Source: Methylibium sp035476815 (GTDB taxonomy: Bacteria; Pseudomonadota; Gammaproteobacteria; Burkholderiales; Burkholderiaceae_C). From it: a DNA stretch of 64,000 nt. The position numbers and the translations under genes were made by a program. The notes beneath the pieces were generated by a model. The model did no database searches. It had not been told where the DNA came from and saw only the letters and a list, made by a program, of their open reading frames with translations. Positions 19,311 to 27,025 of this stretch are shown here, piece by piece; within the stretch, counting starts at the first letter, position 1, and the number at the start of each line of letters is the position of its first letter. The stretch is from positions 39,292 to 103,291 of the forward strand of contig DATILD010000091.1 of NCBI GenBank assembly GCA_035476815.1, written 5' to 3'.

Positions 19311-20252
19311 TCAGCGCGGCTGGAGCGAGCGCGCCTCGTGTCCCGGGTACAGGTGCATGACATTGCGCACGTACTCGGTGTCGAAGGCCGCCCAGGCGCG
19401 GAACTCGTCCGGCACCGGCCGGGACAACAGCTCGGCGATCTCGTGCCCCTGCCGCGCCGCCCCGGCCAGGTGGCCATCCAGCCACTGCAGGTAGCGCCGG
19501 GTCTGCTCGACGCCGGCTCGGCCGCGCGCCACCGGCCCGTGGCTGGGCACCAGTGCGCCCGTGGGCGCCAGAGCCAGCGCGTCCAGGCTCGTCAGCCATT
19601 CGTCAACGCGGGCATGCGGCGTCGTCGGCACCCGGTCGGCGAACACCAGGCCGCCGGCGAACACCGTGCCGCTGGCGGCATCGCCCAGCACCAGGTCGGA
19701 GGCGGTGTGGCCCTTGAGCTCACGCAGCGTCAGCGGGCGACCGGCGAGCTCGAGCGTGGCGCCGGGCGCCAGCACGCGGTCGGGGAGCAGCGCCTCGGTG
19801 CCCTTCATCCAGTCGCCGCACAGGCGGTAGAGGTTGTCCTCGTAGGCCTTGGCCTCGGCGCGCATGCCGTCCAGCGTGGCCTGGGTGGCGTAGCGCGGCA
19901 CGTCGGCGAAGGCCTGGTTGCCGAGGAAGTAGTCCGGGTGCAGGTTAAGGTGGAGCACCGCCTTGACCGGCCTGGGCGTGGTGCGGCCGATCAGCGCGCG
20001 CAGCTGCTCGCCATACAAGCGGCTCGGACCGGTATTGACGACCAGCACGCCATCGCGGCCGACCAGGAAGCCGGTGTTGATGATGTTGCAGCCGTTGGCG
20101 CGCGAGAAGTCGGCGTTGGCGCCCTCGACGACATACACGCCGTCGGCCAGCGCGCGGGCCGCGAGCCGGTAGTCCAGCGTGGCCGGGTCGGGGGCCGCCG
20201 GTGCCGCGGCGGCGAGTCCGACCGCCAGCGCCAAGCCGAGCAGCCGCCTCAC
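19311..20252 (-). CDS. quinoprotein relay system metallohydrolase-like protein (SoxH-related)
   Basis: The 313-residue exported protein (signal peptide LLGLALAVGLAAAAPAA) has a metallo-beta-lactamase fold of the SoxH-related type found beside PQQ dehydrogenases. GTG overlaps the stop of the SoxYZ-like gene. The first metal motif is altered: LNLHPDYFLGN stands where THxHxDHxxGN is expected, so the first His is Asn and the last is Tyr. Later ligands (KGHTASD, PSHGPV) remain. It may bind only one metal or have lost hydrolase activity. Confidence 0.8.
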   Translation of the reverse strand: MRRLLGLALAVGLAAAAPAAPDPATLDYRLAARALADGVYVVEGANADFSRANGCNIINTGFLVGRDGVLVVNTGPSRLYGEQLRALIGRTTPRPVKAVLHLNLHPDYFLGNQAFADVPRYATQATLDGMRAEAKAYEDNLYRLCGDWMKGTEALLPDRVLAPGATLELAGRPLTLRELKGHTASDLVLGDAASGTVFAGGLVFADRVPTTPHARVDEWLTSLDALALAPTGALVPSHGPVARGRAGVEQTRRYLQWLDGHLAGAARQGHEIAELLSRPVPDEFRAWAAFDTEYVRNVMHLYPGHEARSLQPR

Positions 20253-21043
20253 AGCTGCCCGTCCACGCGGTTGCCGTTGTTGTCGCTGCCGCTCACCCGC
20301 AGCGGGCCCGCCGGCCTGCGCGCGAAGTCGAACGAGAACACCGGGTTTTCGCTGATGGGCTCGTAGGTCGCGAGCCGCAGCAGCTCGGCGCCGCCGGCGT
20401 CGGACAGCGACAGCCGCTTCAGGTAGAAGGCCGGGATGCCGGCCACCAGGCCGGTGTCCATCGGGTGCATCACACGCAGCCGCACGCGCGCGCCGCCCGG
20501 CCCGTCGAGCGCGTCGAACACCCGGCCGCTGACCTGGCCGAGCGTGCGCGACCAGGAGCCGTCGGCCCGCGTCGAGCCCGGCACCGTGCAGCCGCCGCCG
20601 GCCGAATCGACCAGCGTGCCGCCGACATGCCAGACGCCGTCCTTCGTGCGCGCCGCGGCCCGCACCGGGCTGGCCTGCTCCAGCTTGAAGCGGAACGACA
20701 GCGTCGGCCGCGCGCCGGCCAGCGGCTCGAACTCCAGCACCTTGCGGATCGGGTTGCGGTCGACGATCACGACGATCTGCTCCACGTCGGCCAGGCCGTC
20801 GACCGACACCGTGACCGGCACCGTCATCGGGTCGACCGCGAAACCCGGGCCCTTGACCTGCACGCGCTCGTCGAAGCGCAGCGGCGCGGCGCCGAAGAAC
20901 TCGCGCCGCAGCCCCGGCCATTGCAGCGAGCCGAAGGGGTCGCCGCCGGTCGCGTCGGCGGCGGCGAGCAGCGGCGCGCCGACCAGACTGCCGGCCGCGA
21001 CCAGGAAGGTTCGGCGACCTAGGGTTGATACCAGTGGGAACAT
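20249..21043 (-). CDS. quinoprotein dehydrogenase-associated SoxYZ-like carrier protein
   Basis: The 264-residue protein has an RRTFLVAAGS twin-Arg-like signal, then an N-terminal SoxY-like and C-terminal SoxZ-like half in one chain. The GGGCTVPGS segment contains the carrier Cys equivalent to SoxY. The family accompanies PQQ alcohol dehydrogenases and their SoxH-like hydrolase; the cargo is unknown. An ATG ten codons upstream is possible, but this start directly precedes the signal sequence. Confidence 0.82.
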   Translation of the reverse strand: MFPLVSTLGRRTFLVAAGSLVGAPLLAAADATGGDPFGSLQWPGLRREFFGAAPLRFDERVQVKGPGFAVDPMTVPVTVSVDGLADVEQIVVIVDRNPIRKVLEFEPLAGARPTLSFRFKLEQASPVRAAARTKDGVWHVGGTLVDSAGGGCTVPGSTRADGSWSRTLGQVSGRVFDALDGPGGARVRLRVMHPMDTGLVAGIPAFYLKRLSLSDAGGAELLRLATYEPISENPVFSFDFARRPAGPLRVSGSDNNGNRVDGQL

Positions 21044-21085
21044 CAAATCGACCTCCGACGCATCGGGAGGCAATTCACGGGCCCG

Positions 21086-21106
21086 GCGCCGCGCGGATTG
21101 CGGCGC
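21086..21106. terminator. hairpin between nickel permease and SoxYZ-like genes
   Basis: GCGCCGC and GCGGCGC form a seven-base stem around seven bases. It may separate the hyp and quinoprotein transcripts; there is no T-run. Confidence 0.35.
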
Positions 21107-21124
21107 AGCCGGTCCACCCGCGCT

Positions 21125-21844
21125 TCAGGCCGGCCACTGCGCGGCCATCGTGTGCAGGCCCAGGCCGATGCTGGCCAGCGCGATCCCGACCGTCAGCACG
21201 CGGTGGCCCAGGGTGAGGTGGCCGCCGGTCAGGCGCAGCGGCAGCGACACGGCCCAGGACAGCAGGCCCATGCCGACCATCGAGCCGAGGCCGAACACGA
21301 TCACGTAGAGCAGCCCGACCCAGGGATCGCCGACCTGCCGCAGCGTCAGCAGCACCAGAGCCGCCGAGCCGGCCAGGCCGTGGACCATGCCGACCAGCAG
21401 CGCGCGCAGCGGCAGCGGGCGGTGCTCGTGGCGATGCGCGTCGCGGTCGTGCGGCGCGCTGTCGCCCTGGTGCGTGTGGGCGTGGAAGTGATGCACCGGC
21501 GGCGCCTCGCTGGCCGGCGCATGGCGGTGGCCGTGGAAATGCACGCGCTCGCGCCACAGCCGGCGCAGCAGGTCCAGGCCGAGCAGCAGCAGCATCACAC
21601 CGACGGCGGCCTCGAGGCCATGGACCGTGCGCTCGGACAGCGCCAGGCCCACCACCATCACCGCACCGCCGAGGGCCAGCAGCGTCAGCGTGTGGCCCAG
21701 GCCCCAGAACAGGCCCTGGCGGATCACCCGGCCGCGGCCGCGGTCGCGCGCCACCAGCGTCGCCAGCGCGGCCAGGTGGTCAGCCTCCAGCGCATGCTGC
21801 ATGCCGAACAGCAGGCCGAACAGGAGCACGGTGCCGGTGATCAT
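21125..21844 (-). CDS. NicO/UreH-type nickel permease
   Basis: The 239-residue membrane protein has about six spans and a first-helix signature GMQHALEADHLAALAT, like the HAxDADH metal motif of nickel/cobalt permeases. A long His-rich cytosolic loop (about residues 100-142, HFHAHTHQGD and RDAHRHEHR) would bind Ni(II). Its start overlaps the stop of hypB, so it very probably supplies nickel for hydrogenase maturation. Confidence 0.8.
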   Translation of the reverse strand: MITGTVLLFGLLFGMQHALEADHLAALATLVARDRGRGRVIRQGLFWGLGHTLTLLALGGAVMVVGLALSERTVHGLEAAVGVMLLLLGLDLLRRLWRERVHFHGHRHAPASEAPPVHHFHAHTHQGDSAPHDRDAHRHEHRPLPLRALLVGMVHGLAGSAALVLLTLRQVGDPWVGLLYVIVFGLGSMVGMGLLSWAVSLPLRLTGGHLTLGHRVLTVGIALASIGLGLHTMAAQWPA

Positions 21845-22707
21845 CAGGCACCCGCCTGCTGCTCGATCCGCTCGCGCAGCCAGCCGTACCAGGCGTCCAG
21901 ACCTTCGCCGCTGTAGGCCGAGACCGGGAAGATCACGAGCCGCGGGTTGACGATGCGCGCATGGTCGACCATGCGCCGCAGGTCGACGCGCAGGTGCGGC
22001 AGCAGGTCGGTCTTGGACAGCAGCAGCACGTCGGCGGCGCGGAACATGTGCGGGTACTTGAGCGGCTTGTCCTCGCCCTCGGTGACCGAGAAGATCACCA
22101 CCTTGGCCGCTTCGCCGAGGTCGAATAGCGCCGGGCAGACCAGGTTGCCGACGTTCTCGATCATCAGCAGCGAGCCGGGCGCCGGCTTCAGGACCTTGAG
22201 CGCGCGCTCGAGCATCTCGGCCTCGAGATGGCAGCCGGTGCCGGTGTTGACCTGCACCGCCTTCGCACCGGTGGCACGGATGCGCTCGGCGTCGTTGGAG
22301 GTCGCCTGGTCGCCTTCGACCACCGCGATCGGCAGCGTGGCGCCGAGATCGCGGATGCAGCGTTCGAGCAGCGTGGTCTTGCCGGCGCCGGGGCTGCTCA
22401 TCAGGTTGAGCGCGAGCACGCCGCGCCCGGCCAGCCAGCCGCGGTTGCGCTCGGCAATCGCCTGGTTCTTGCCGAGCACCGCGGCCTCGAGCGCGATGGT
22501 CTGACTGTCGCGGCCGGGGACGCTGAGGTCGTGCGGGTGGGCGTGGTCGTGCGGGTGATCGTGAGCCTGCGCGTGGTCATGGGTATGCCGGTGGTCATGC
22601 CCATGGTCGTGCGCATGGGCATGCGTCGTGCCGTCGGCATGGGTGTGGACATGCCCCTCGCCCGAGACCGTGGTCTCGCCCTGGCCGCAGCCACAGGTCA
22701 CGCACAT
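21844..22707 (-). CDS. hypB: hydrogenase nickel incorporation GTPase HypB (set 1)
   Basis: The 287-residue protein starts with the high-affinity nickel motif CxxCGC (MCVTCGCGQ), then a His/Asp tract at about 19-62 that can store nickel. The GTPase domain has Walker A SSPGAGKTT, the metal site NTGTGCHLEAEM, the switch/Walker B IENVGNLVCPALFDLGE and the base-recognition SKTDLL. It works with HypA to load nickel into the large-subunit precursor. Confidence 0.95.
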   Translation of the reverse strand: MCVTCGCGQGETTVSGEGHVHTHADGTTHAHAHDHGHDHRHTHDHAQAHDHPHDHAHPHDLSVPGRDSQTIALEAAVLGKNQAIAERNRGWLAGRGVLALNLMSSPGAGKTTLLERCIRDLGATLPIAVVEGDQATSNDAERIRATGAKAVQVNTGTGCHLEAEMLERALKVLKPAPGSLLMIENVGNLVCPALFDLGEAAKVVIFSVTEGEDKPLKYPHMFRAADVLLLSKTDLLPHLRVDLRRMVDHARIVNPRLVIFPVSAYSGEGLDAWYGWLRERIEQQAGA

Positions 22708-23039
22708 GGTTCCACCTCCATCTCGCGGATCTTGAGTTCCTCGCCGGAGACGATGCGCAGCGTCGGCGCGGCGCAGCTCGGGCAGCGCCCGATCGGCACG
22801 GTCAGCGTCGGCTCGGCGCCGCAGGCCGCGCAGAGGCCGCGGCCCTCGGGCTCGTCGATCTCCAGCAGCGCGCCTTCGAGCGCCGTCCCCTGGGCCGCGA
22901 TCGGGAAGCAGAAGCGGATCGCCTCGGGCATCAGCCCCGACAGCCGCCCCACCTCCAGCCTGACGCGCAGCACCTTCTGCCCGGCCGCGCGCTCGCCGAC
23001 GATCGCGACGATGTTGCGGGTGATGCCGAGCTCGTGCAT
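22698..23039 (-). CDS. hypA: hydrogenase nickel metallochaperone HypA (set 1)
   Basis: The start is the ATG giving MHELGITRN, whose N-terminal Met-His-Glu binds nickel; the longer frame is rejected for that reason. The 113-residue protein has the structural zinc site CAACG and CPSCA. It overlaps hypB by ten bases. Confidence 0.95.
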   Translation of the reverse strand: MHELGITRNIVAIVGERAAGQKVLRVRLEVGRLSGLMPEAIRFCFPIAAQGTALEGALLEIDEPEGRGLCAACGAEPTLTVPIGRCPSCAAPTLRIVSGEELKIREMEVEPCA

Positions 23040-23043
23040 GGCG

Positions 23044-23124
23044 TCAGGCCTCCCGCCGGGCCGCCCCAAGGGAGGCCTGCGCCCCCTCGGGGAGCAGCGA
23101 CGCGGCGCAGCCGCTAGCGTGGGG
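23044..23124 (-). repeat. dispersed palindromic repeat, type 1, diverged copy C
   Basis: This element fills the gap between hypA and hypE. Read on the minus strand it contains GCGGCTGCGCCGCG, followed by CCCCGAGGGGGCGC, the same order of blocks as copy A at 6846 but more diverged. The + strand carries CCGGGCCGCCCCAAG, also present in the type 2 repeats. Confidence 0.55.
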
Positions 23125-23135
23125 CTTGGCGTTCA

Positions 23136-24170
23136 TCAGCAGATCCTCGGCAGCTGCTCGCCGACCAGCATGTCCACCACCCGCTGGCCGCCGAACAGCG
23201 TGTCCAGCAGCACGCTGCCGCGCGGCTCGGCCAGCACCTCGCCGATCACCGCCGCGTCGGCCCCGGCCGGGTGGGCGCGCATGGCCGCCAGCACCGCGTC
23301 GGCCGCCTCGCGCGGCACCACCGCGACGAGCTTGCCCTCGTTGGCCATGTAGAGCACGTCCAGGCCGAGGATCTCGCAGGCGCCGCGCACCTCGGCCTTC
23401 ACCGGCAGCGCGCGCTCGTGCAGCCGGATGCCGACCTGCGACGCGGCCGCGAACTCGTTGAGCACCGTCGCCACGCCGCCGCGCGTCGCGTCGCGCAGGC
23501 AGCGGATGCCGGGGCAGGCAGCCAGCATCGCCCGCACCAGGCCGTCGAGCGGCTGGCAGTCGCTGGCGATGTCGCCCTGCAGCGCCAACTCGTTGCGCGC
23601 GAGCAGGATCGCCGCCGCATGGTCGCCCAGCGTGCCATTGACCAGCACCAGGTCGCCCGGCCGTGCGCGCGCCGCGCCGATCTCGATGCCGGTCGGCACC
23701 ACGCCGATGCCGGCGGTGTTGATGAAGAGCTTGTCGGCCGCGCCACGCTCGACCACCTTGGTGTCGCCGGTCACGACCTCGACGCCGACCGCACGTGCGG
23801 TGGCGGCCATCGAGTCGAGCACGCGCTTGAGGTCGGCGACCGGAAAGCCCTCTTCGATCACCAGCGCGCAGCTCAGCGCCACCGGTCGCGCGCCCGACAT
23901 CGCGAGGTCGTTGACGGTGCCGCAGACGGCCAGCTTGCCGATGTCGCCGCCCGGGAAGAACAGCGGCGCGACCACGTAGCTGTCGGTGGTGAAGGCGAGC
24001 CGGTCGCCGTGCGCGGCCAGCGCGGCCAGCGGCAGCGTGGCCTGGTCCTCCAGCGCGGCGAGCCTGGGGTTGTCGAAGGCCGGCAGGACCAGGCGCTCGA
24101 TCAGCTCGTGCATCGCCCGCCCGCCGCTGCCATGGGCGAGGTTGATGGTGGTGTCGCGCGGCGAGGCCAT
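23136..24170 (-). CDS. hypE: hydrogenase maturation protein HypE (set 1)
   Basis: HypE dehydrates the carbamoyl group received from HypF to a thiocyanate on its C-terminal Cys, the source of the Fe-bound cyanide. The 344 residues end in the required PRIC. The N-terminus has the AIR-synthase-like metal/ATP motif LAHGSGGRAMHELI and later TGDTKVV and DATRGGVATVLNE. Confidence 0.96.
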   Translation of the reverse strand: MASPRDTTINLAHGSGGRAMHELIERLVLPAFDNPRLAALEDQATLPLAALAAHGDRLAFTTDSYVVAPLFFPGGDIGKLAVCGTVNDLAMSGARPVALSCALVIEEGFPVADLKRVLDSMAATARAVGVEVVTGDTKVVERGAADKLFINTAGIGVVPTGIEIGAARARPGDLVLVNGTLGDHAAAILLARNELALQGDIASDCQPLDGLVRAMLAACPGIRCLRDATRGGVATVLNEFAAASQVGIRLHERALPVKAEVRGACEILGLDVLYMANEGKLVAVVPREAADAVLAAMRAHPAGADAAVIGEVLAEPRGSVLLDTLFGGQRVVDMLVGEQLPRIC

Positions 24171-24171
24171 G

Positions 24172-25320
24172 TCAGTTCACCGTGACGGCGGCAGCCGCGC
24201 GCGGCGGCATCGCGATGCGCGCGTACTGGTGGTGGGCCGCGCAGGCGCCCTCGCTCGACACCATCAGCGCGCCCAGCGGCGTGGCCGGCGTGCACAGCGT
24301 GCCGAACACCTTGCACTGCGGCGGCTTGATGATGCCCTTGAGCACCTCGCCGCACTGGCAGCTCTTGGGGTCGGCGATCTTCAGGTTGGGCACCGAGAAG
24401 CGCCGCTCGGCGTCGAAGGCCGCGTAGGCCGCGCGCATGCGGATGCCCGAGTGGTCGATCGAACCGAGCCCGCGCCACTCGAAGAACTCGCGCAGCTCGA
24501 AGACCCGCGTGATCGCGTCGAGCGCCGGCCCGTTGCCGCGCTCGGGCACGACACGCCGGTACTGGTTCTCGACCTCGCAGCGGCCCTCGTCCATCTGCTT
24601 CAACACCATCCACAGCGACTGCAGGATGTCCAGCGGCTCGAAGCCGGCCACCACCAGCGGCCGGTGGTACTGCCGCGAGATGAACTCGTAGGGCCGGGTG
24701 CCGATCACCATGCTGACATGGCCCGGGCCGAGGAAGCCATCGAGTTGCAGGTCGGGCGAATCGAGGATCGCCTTGACCGTCGGCACGATGGTGATGTGGT
24801 TGCAGAACAGCGAGAAGTTGCGCACGCCCAGCGCCTCGGACTGCAGCACCGTCATCGCGGTGCTGGGCATCGTGGTCTCGAAGCCGAGCGCGAAGAACAC
24901 CACCTCGCGGTCCGGGTGGGCCTGGGCCAGCTTCAGCGCGTCGAGCGGTGAATAGACGGTGCGCACATCGGCGCCCTCGGCCTTGGCCTCGAGCAAGCTC
25001 TTCTTCGAGCCCGGCACGCGCATCGCGTCGCCGAAGCTGGTCATGATGACCTGCGGATGCTCGGCGATCGCCACGCAGTCGTCGACCCGGCCCATCGGCA
25101 GCACGCAGACCGGGCAGCCGGGGCCGTGGACGAACTCGATGCTCGGCGGCAGCAAGTCCTTCAGCCCGTAGCGGAAAATGGTGTGGGTGTGGCCGCCGCA
25201 GACTTCCATCACCTGCAGCGGGCGGGACTTGCCGGCGGCGAGCCGGTCGGCCAGCTGGGTGATCTGAGCGACCAGCGACTTCGCCAGCTCGGGGTCGCGA
25301 AACTCGTCGGCGTATTTCAT
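24172..25320 (-). CDS. hypD: hydrogenase maturation protein HypD (set 1)
   Basis: HypD is the iron-sulfur scaffold on which Fe(CN)2CO is assembled with HypC. The 382-residue protein has the N-terminal motifs EVCGGHTHTIFRYG and HGPGCPVCVLP, ALGFETTMP, and the C-terminal cluster-binding Cys set (QCG, TLCTPATPLG, GACAAHH). The start ATG lies at the end of a type 2 palindromic repeat and gives the conserved MKYADEFRD. Confidence 0.96.
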   Translation of the reverse strand: MKYADEFRDPELAKSLVAQITQLADRLAAGKSRPLQVMEVCGGHTHTIFRYGLKDLLPPSIEFVHGPGCPVCVLPMGRVDDCVAIAEHPQVIMTSFGDAMRVPGSKKSLLEAKAEGADVRTVYSPLDALKLAQAHPDREVVFFALGFETTMPSTAMTVLQSEALGVRNFSLFCNHITIVPTVKAILDSPDLQLDGFLGPGHVSMVIGTRPYEFISRQYHRPLVVAGFEPLDILQSLWMVLKQMDEGRCEVENQYRRVVPERGNGPALDAITRVFELREFFEWRGLGSIDHSGIRMRAAYAAFDAERRFSVPNLKIADPKSCQCGEVLKGIIKPPQCKVFGTLCTPATPLGALMVSSEGACAAHHQYARIAMPPRAAAAVTVN

Positions 25321-25394
25321 GACGACCCCTCGTCCGACGAGTACGTCGGCCGATCCCCCGAGGGGATGCGGGCCGGCTTGGGAGCGGCCCGGCG
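25318..25394 (-). repeat. palindromic repeat, type 2, at the hypD start
   Basis: On the minus strand the element ends GGGGTCGTCATG, and that ATG is the hypD start, just as GGTGTCGTCATG ends the 87-base units at 9398. It carries the same stem-loop with different stem bases: CCGACG-TACT-CGTCGG here, CTCGCCG-TACC-CGGCGAG there. The stem is kept by paired changes. Confidence 0.7.
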
Positions 25395-25405
25395 CTCGGC
25401 CCGCT

Positions 25406-26089
25406 TCATCGGACGCTCCCCGGCCCGCGGTCATCCGCCAGCAGCGTGTGCACCAGGTCCCACAGCACGTGGTAGAGCGCCACGTGCGTTTCCTGGACGC
25501 GGTGGATGCTGTCGGTCGGCACGACCAGGCAGTGGTCGATCGCGTCGCTCGTGCGCATGCGACCGCCATCGCCACCGGCCAGCGCAACCGTCGCCGCGCC
25601 GCGCTGCTTCGCGGCCGCGAAGCCGGCCAGCAGGTTCTCTGAGTTACCGCTGGTCGAGATGCCGACCAGGCAATCGTCCGCACCCACCAGCGCCAGCACC
25701 TGACGCGTGTAGACATGCTGGAAGCCGACGTCGTTGGCCACCGCGGTGATCATCGCCATGTCCTGGCTCAGGTTGATCGCCGCCAGCGCCGGCCGGCCGG
25801 CGGTGATCGGGTGCTGGAACTCGACCGCGAGGTGGGCCGCGTCGCAACTCGACCCGCCATTGCCCATCGTGAACAGGCGCCCGCCGCGGCGATAACGATC
25901 CGCGATCACGCGCGCCACCGCGACGACCTGCGGCCCGGCGTCTGCGAAGAAACTGCGCTTGACGTCCACGCTGTGGGCGGCCTTCTGGCGCACCGATTCC
26001 AGCAGCGCGGCGTCGAGCGCTGCCGCATCGCGCGGCTTGGCGTCGGCGAGGTGCGGGTAGAGGCCGGCCAGGGCTTGGTCGGTGTTCAT
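25406..26089 (-). CDS. SIS-domain (GmhA-like) protein in the hyp operon
   Basis: The 227-residue protein is a sugar-isomerase-fold (SIS) protein resembling phosphoheptose isomerase: GRLFTMGNGGSSCDAAHLAV, VGISTSGNSENLL and the late VQETHVALYHVLWDLVHTLL. No other heptose gene is near. Its position between hypC and hypD suggests a hydrogenase-linked role, for example in handling a phosphorylated or carbamoyl ligand, but this is conjecture. Confidence 0.8.
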   Translation of the reverse strand: MNTDQALAGLYPHLADAKPRDAAALDAALLESVRQKAAHSVDVKRSFFADAGPQVVAVARVIADRYRRGGRLFTMGNGGSSCDAAHLAVEFQHPITAGRPALAAINLSQDMAMITAVANDVGFQHVYTRQVLALVGADDCLVGISTSGNSENLLAGFAAAKQRGAATVALAGGDGGRMRTSDAIDHCLVVPTDSIHRVQETHVALYHVLWDLVHTLLADDRGPGSVR

Positions 26090-26154
26090 GGTTCTTCGTT
26101 CTGGCGAGCGGCGCGGCAGGCGGTGCCCGGCAGGGGCTCATGCTGGGACGGTCG

Positions 26155-26665
26155 GCGCTTTGCGCCGACTTCGCTGCGGTGCTTGGCTCGGGGTCGCGTC
26201 GCGAAACTCGCTTCGTTCGCTACGCTCACTGCGCTCAAACAATCGCGACGAGTCAGTTCACGAGGCGCGCGATGCGCGCCGACCCCGAACCTGCGCTCCT
26301 CGCCGCACCCGAAATCGCCCCCGCCGGGCACCGCCTCCCGCGCAGAACCGTCGGAGGTCGGCGCCACGAACACCGGCCCCGCTTCAGCAAAGGCGCGTCG
26401 GGGCAGGCTGGAGCGCGCCTGCGAGGCGCCGAGAAGGCGAGCCCCGGACACAAACAGTCCAGTGGACTGTTTGTGCCTGGCGAGCGGCCGGGCCACTGGC
26501 CCGGCGCGGCCTGCAAGGCCAGGGTTCGTGGCGGCGCGCGCAGCGTGCTTCGTGAACTGACTCGTCGCGGTTGTCCGAGCGCAGCGAACGAAGTGAGCAG
26601 AGCGAGTTCCGCGACGCCGCCACGAAGCCGAGCATCGCAGGGCAGTCGGAGCGCAGCGGAGACCG
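26155..26665. repeat. large inverted-repeat element interrupting the hyp operon
   Basis: The 625-base gap between the SIS-domain gene and hypC holds no convincing gene. Its arms (about 26155-26290 and 26522-26665) are inverted copies of roughly 80% identity; CGCGACGAGTCAGTTCACGA at 26244-26263 is matched in reverse near 26550-26569. A second inverted pair is an exact 20-mer, GCAAAGGCGCGTCGGGGCAG at 26387-26406, repeated in reverse at 26686-26705. The loop holds a perfect palindrome. It resembles a non-autonomous mobile or intergenic repeat unit. Confidence 0.75.
26449..26475. repeat. perfect 27-base palindrome in the loop of the inverted repeat
   Basis: CACAAACAGTCCA and its exact reverse complement TGGACTGTTTGTG flank a single G. 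It is unusually AT-rich for the region and could be an operator, a hairpin terminator or a recombination site. Confidence 0.8.
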
Positions 26666-26714
26666 CCTCGCCGAAGCGCGGAGGTCTGCCCCGACGCGCC
26701 TTTGCCGCTCGGCT

Positions 26715-27014
26715 TCACGACCGCACCCCCGCCACAACCTCATCCGACTCCCGCATCGCGCGGATCTCGGCCTGCGCCTCACCGAGCTGCTGCAGCACCT
26801 CCAACGTCAACCGAGCCTCACGCTCGTCGATGCGGCTCATCGCAAAGCCCACATGCACCAGCACCCAGTCGCCGACGCAGCCCGCGACTGAGTGCGCCTC
26901 GTCGACCACGCAGGCGATGTTGATCTCGCGCCGCACGCCGAGCACTTCCACCATCGCGAGCTTGTGGGGCTCACTGGTGATCTCGACGATGCGGCCGGGG
27001 ATGCCGAGGCACAT
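26715..27014 (-). CDS. hypC: hydrogenase maturation chaperone HypC (set 1)
   Basis: The 99-residue protein starts MCLGIPGRIVE; the N-terminal Cys2 binds the Fe(CN)2CO unit and the large-subunit precursor. The start is 11 bases after the hypF stop. The C-terminal tail is about 20 residues longer than in typical HypC. Confidence 0.95.
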   Translation of the reverse strand: MCLGIPGRIVEITSEPHKLAMVEVLGVRREINIACVVDEAHSVAGCVGDWVLVHVGFAMSRIDEREARLTLEVLQQLGEAQAEIRAMRESDEVVAGVRS

Positions 27015-27025
27015 GGGTAGCTCTC

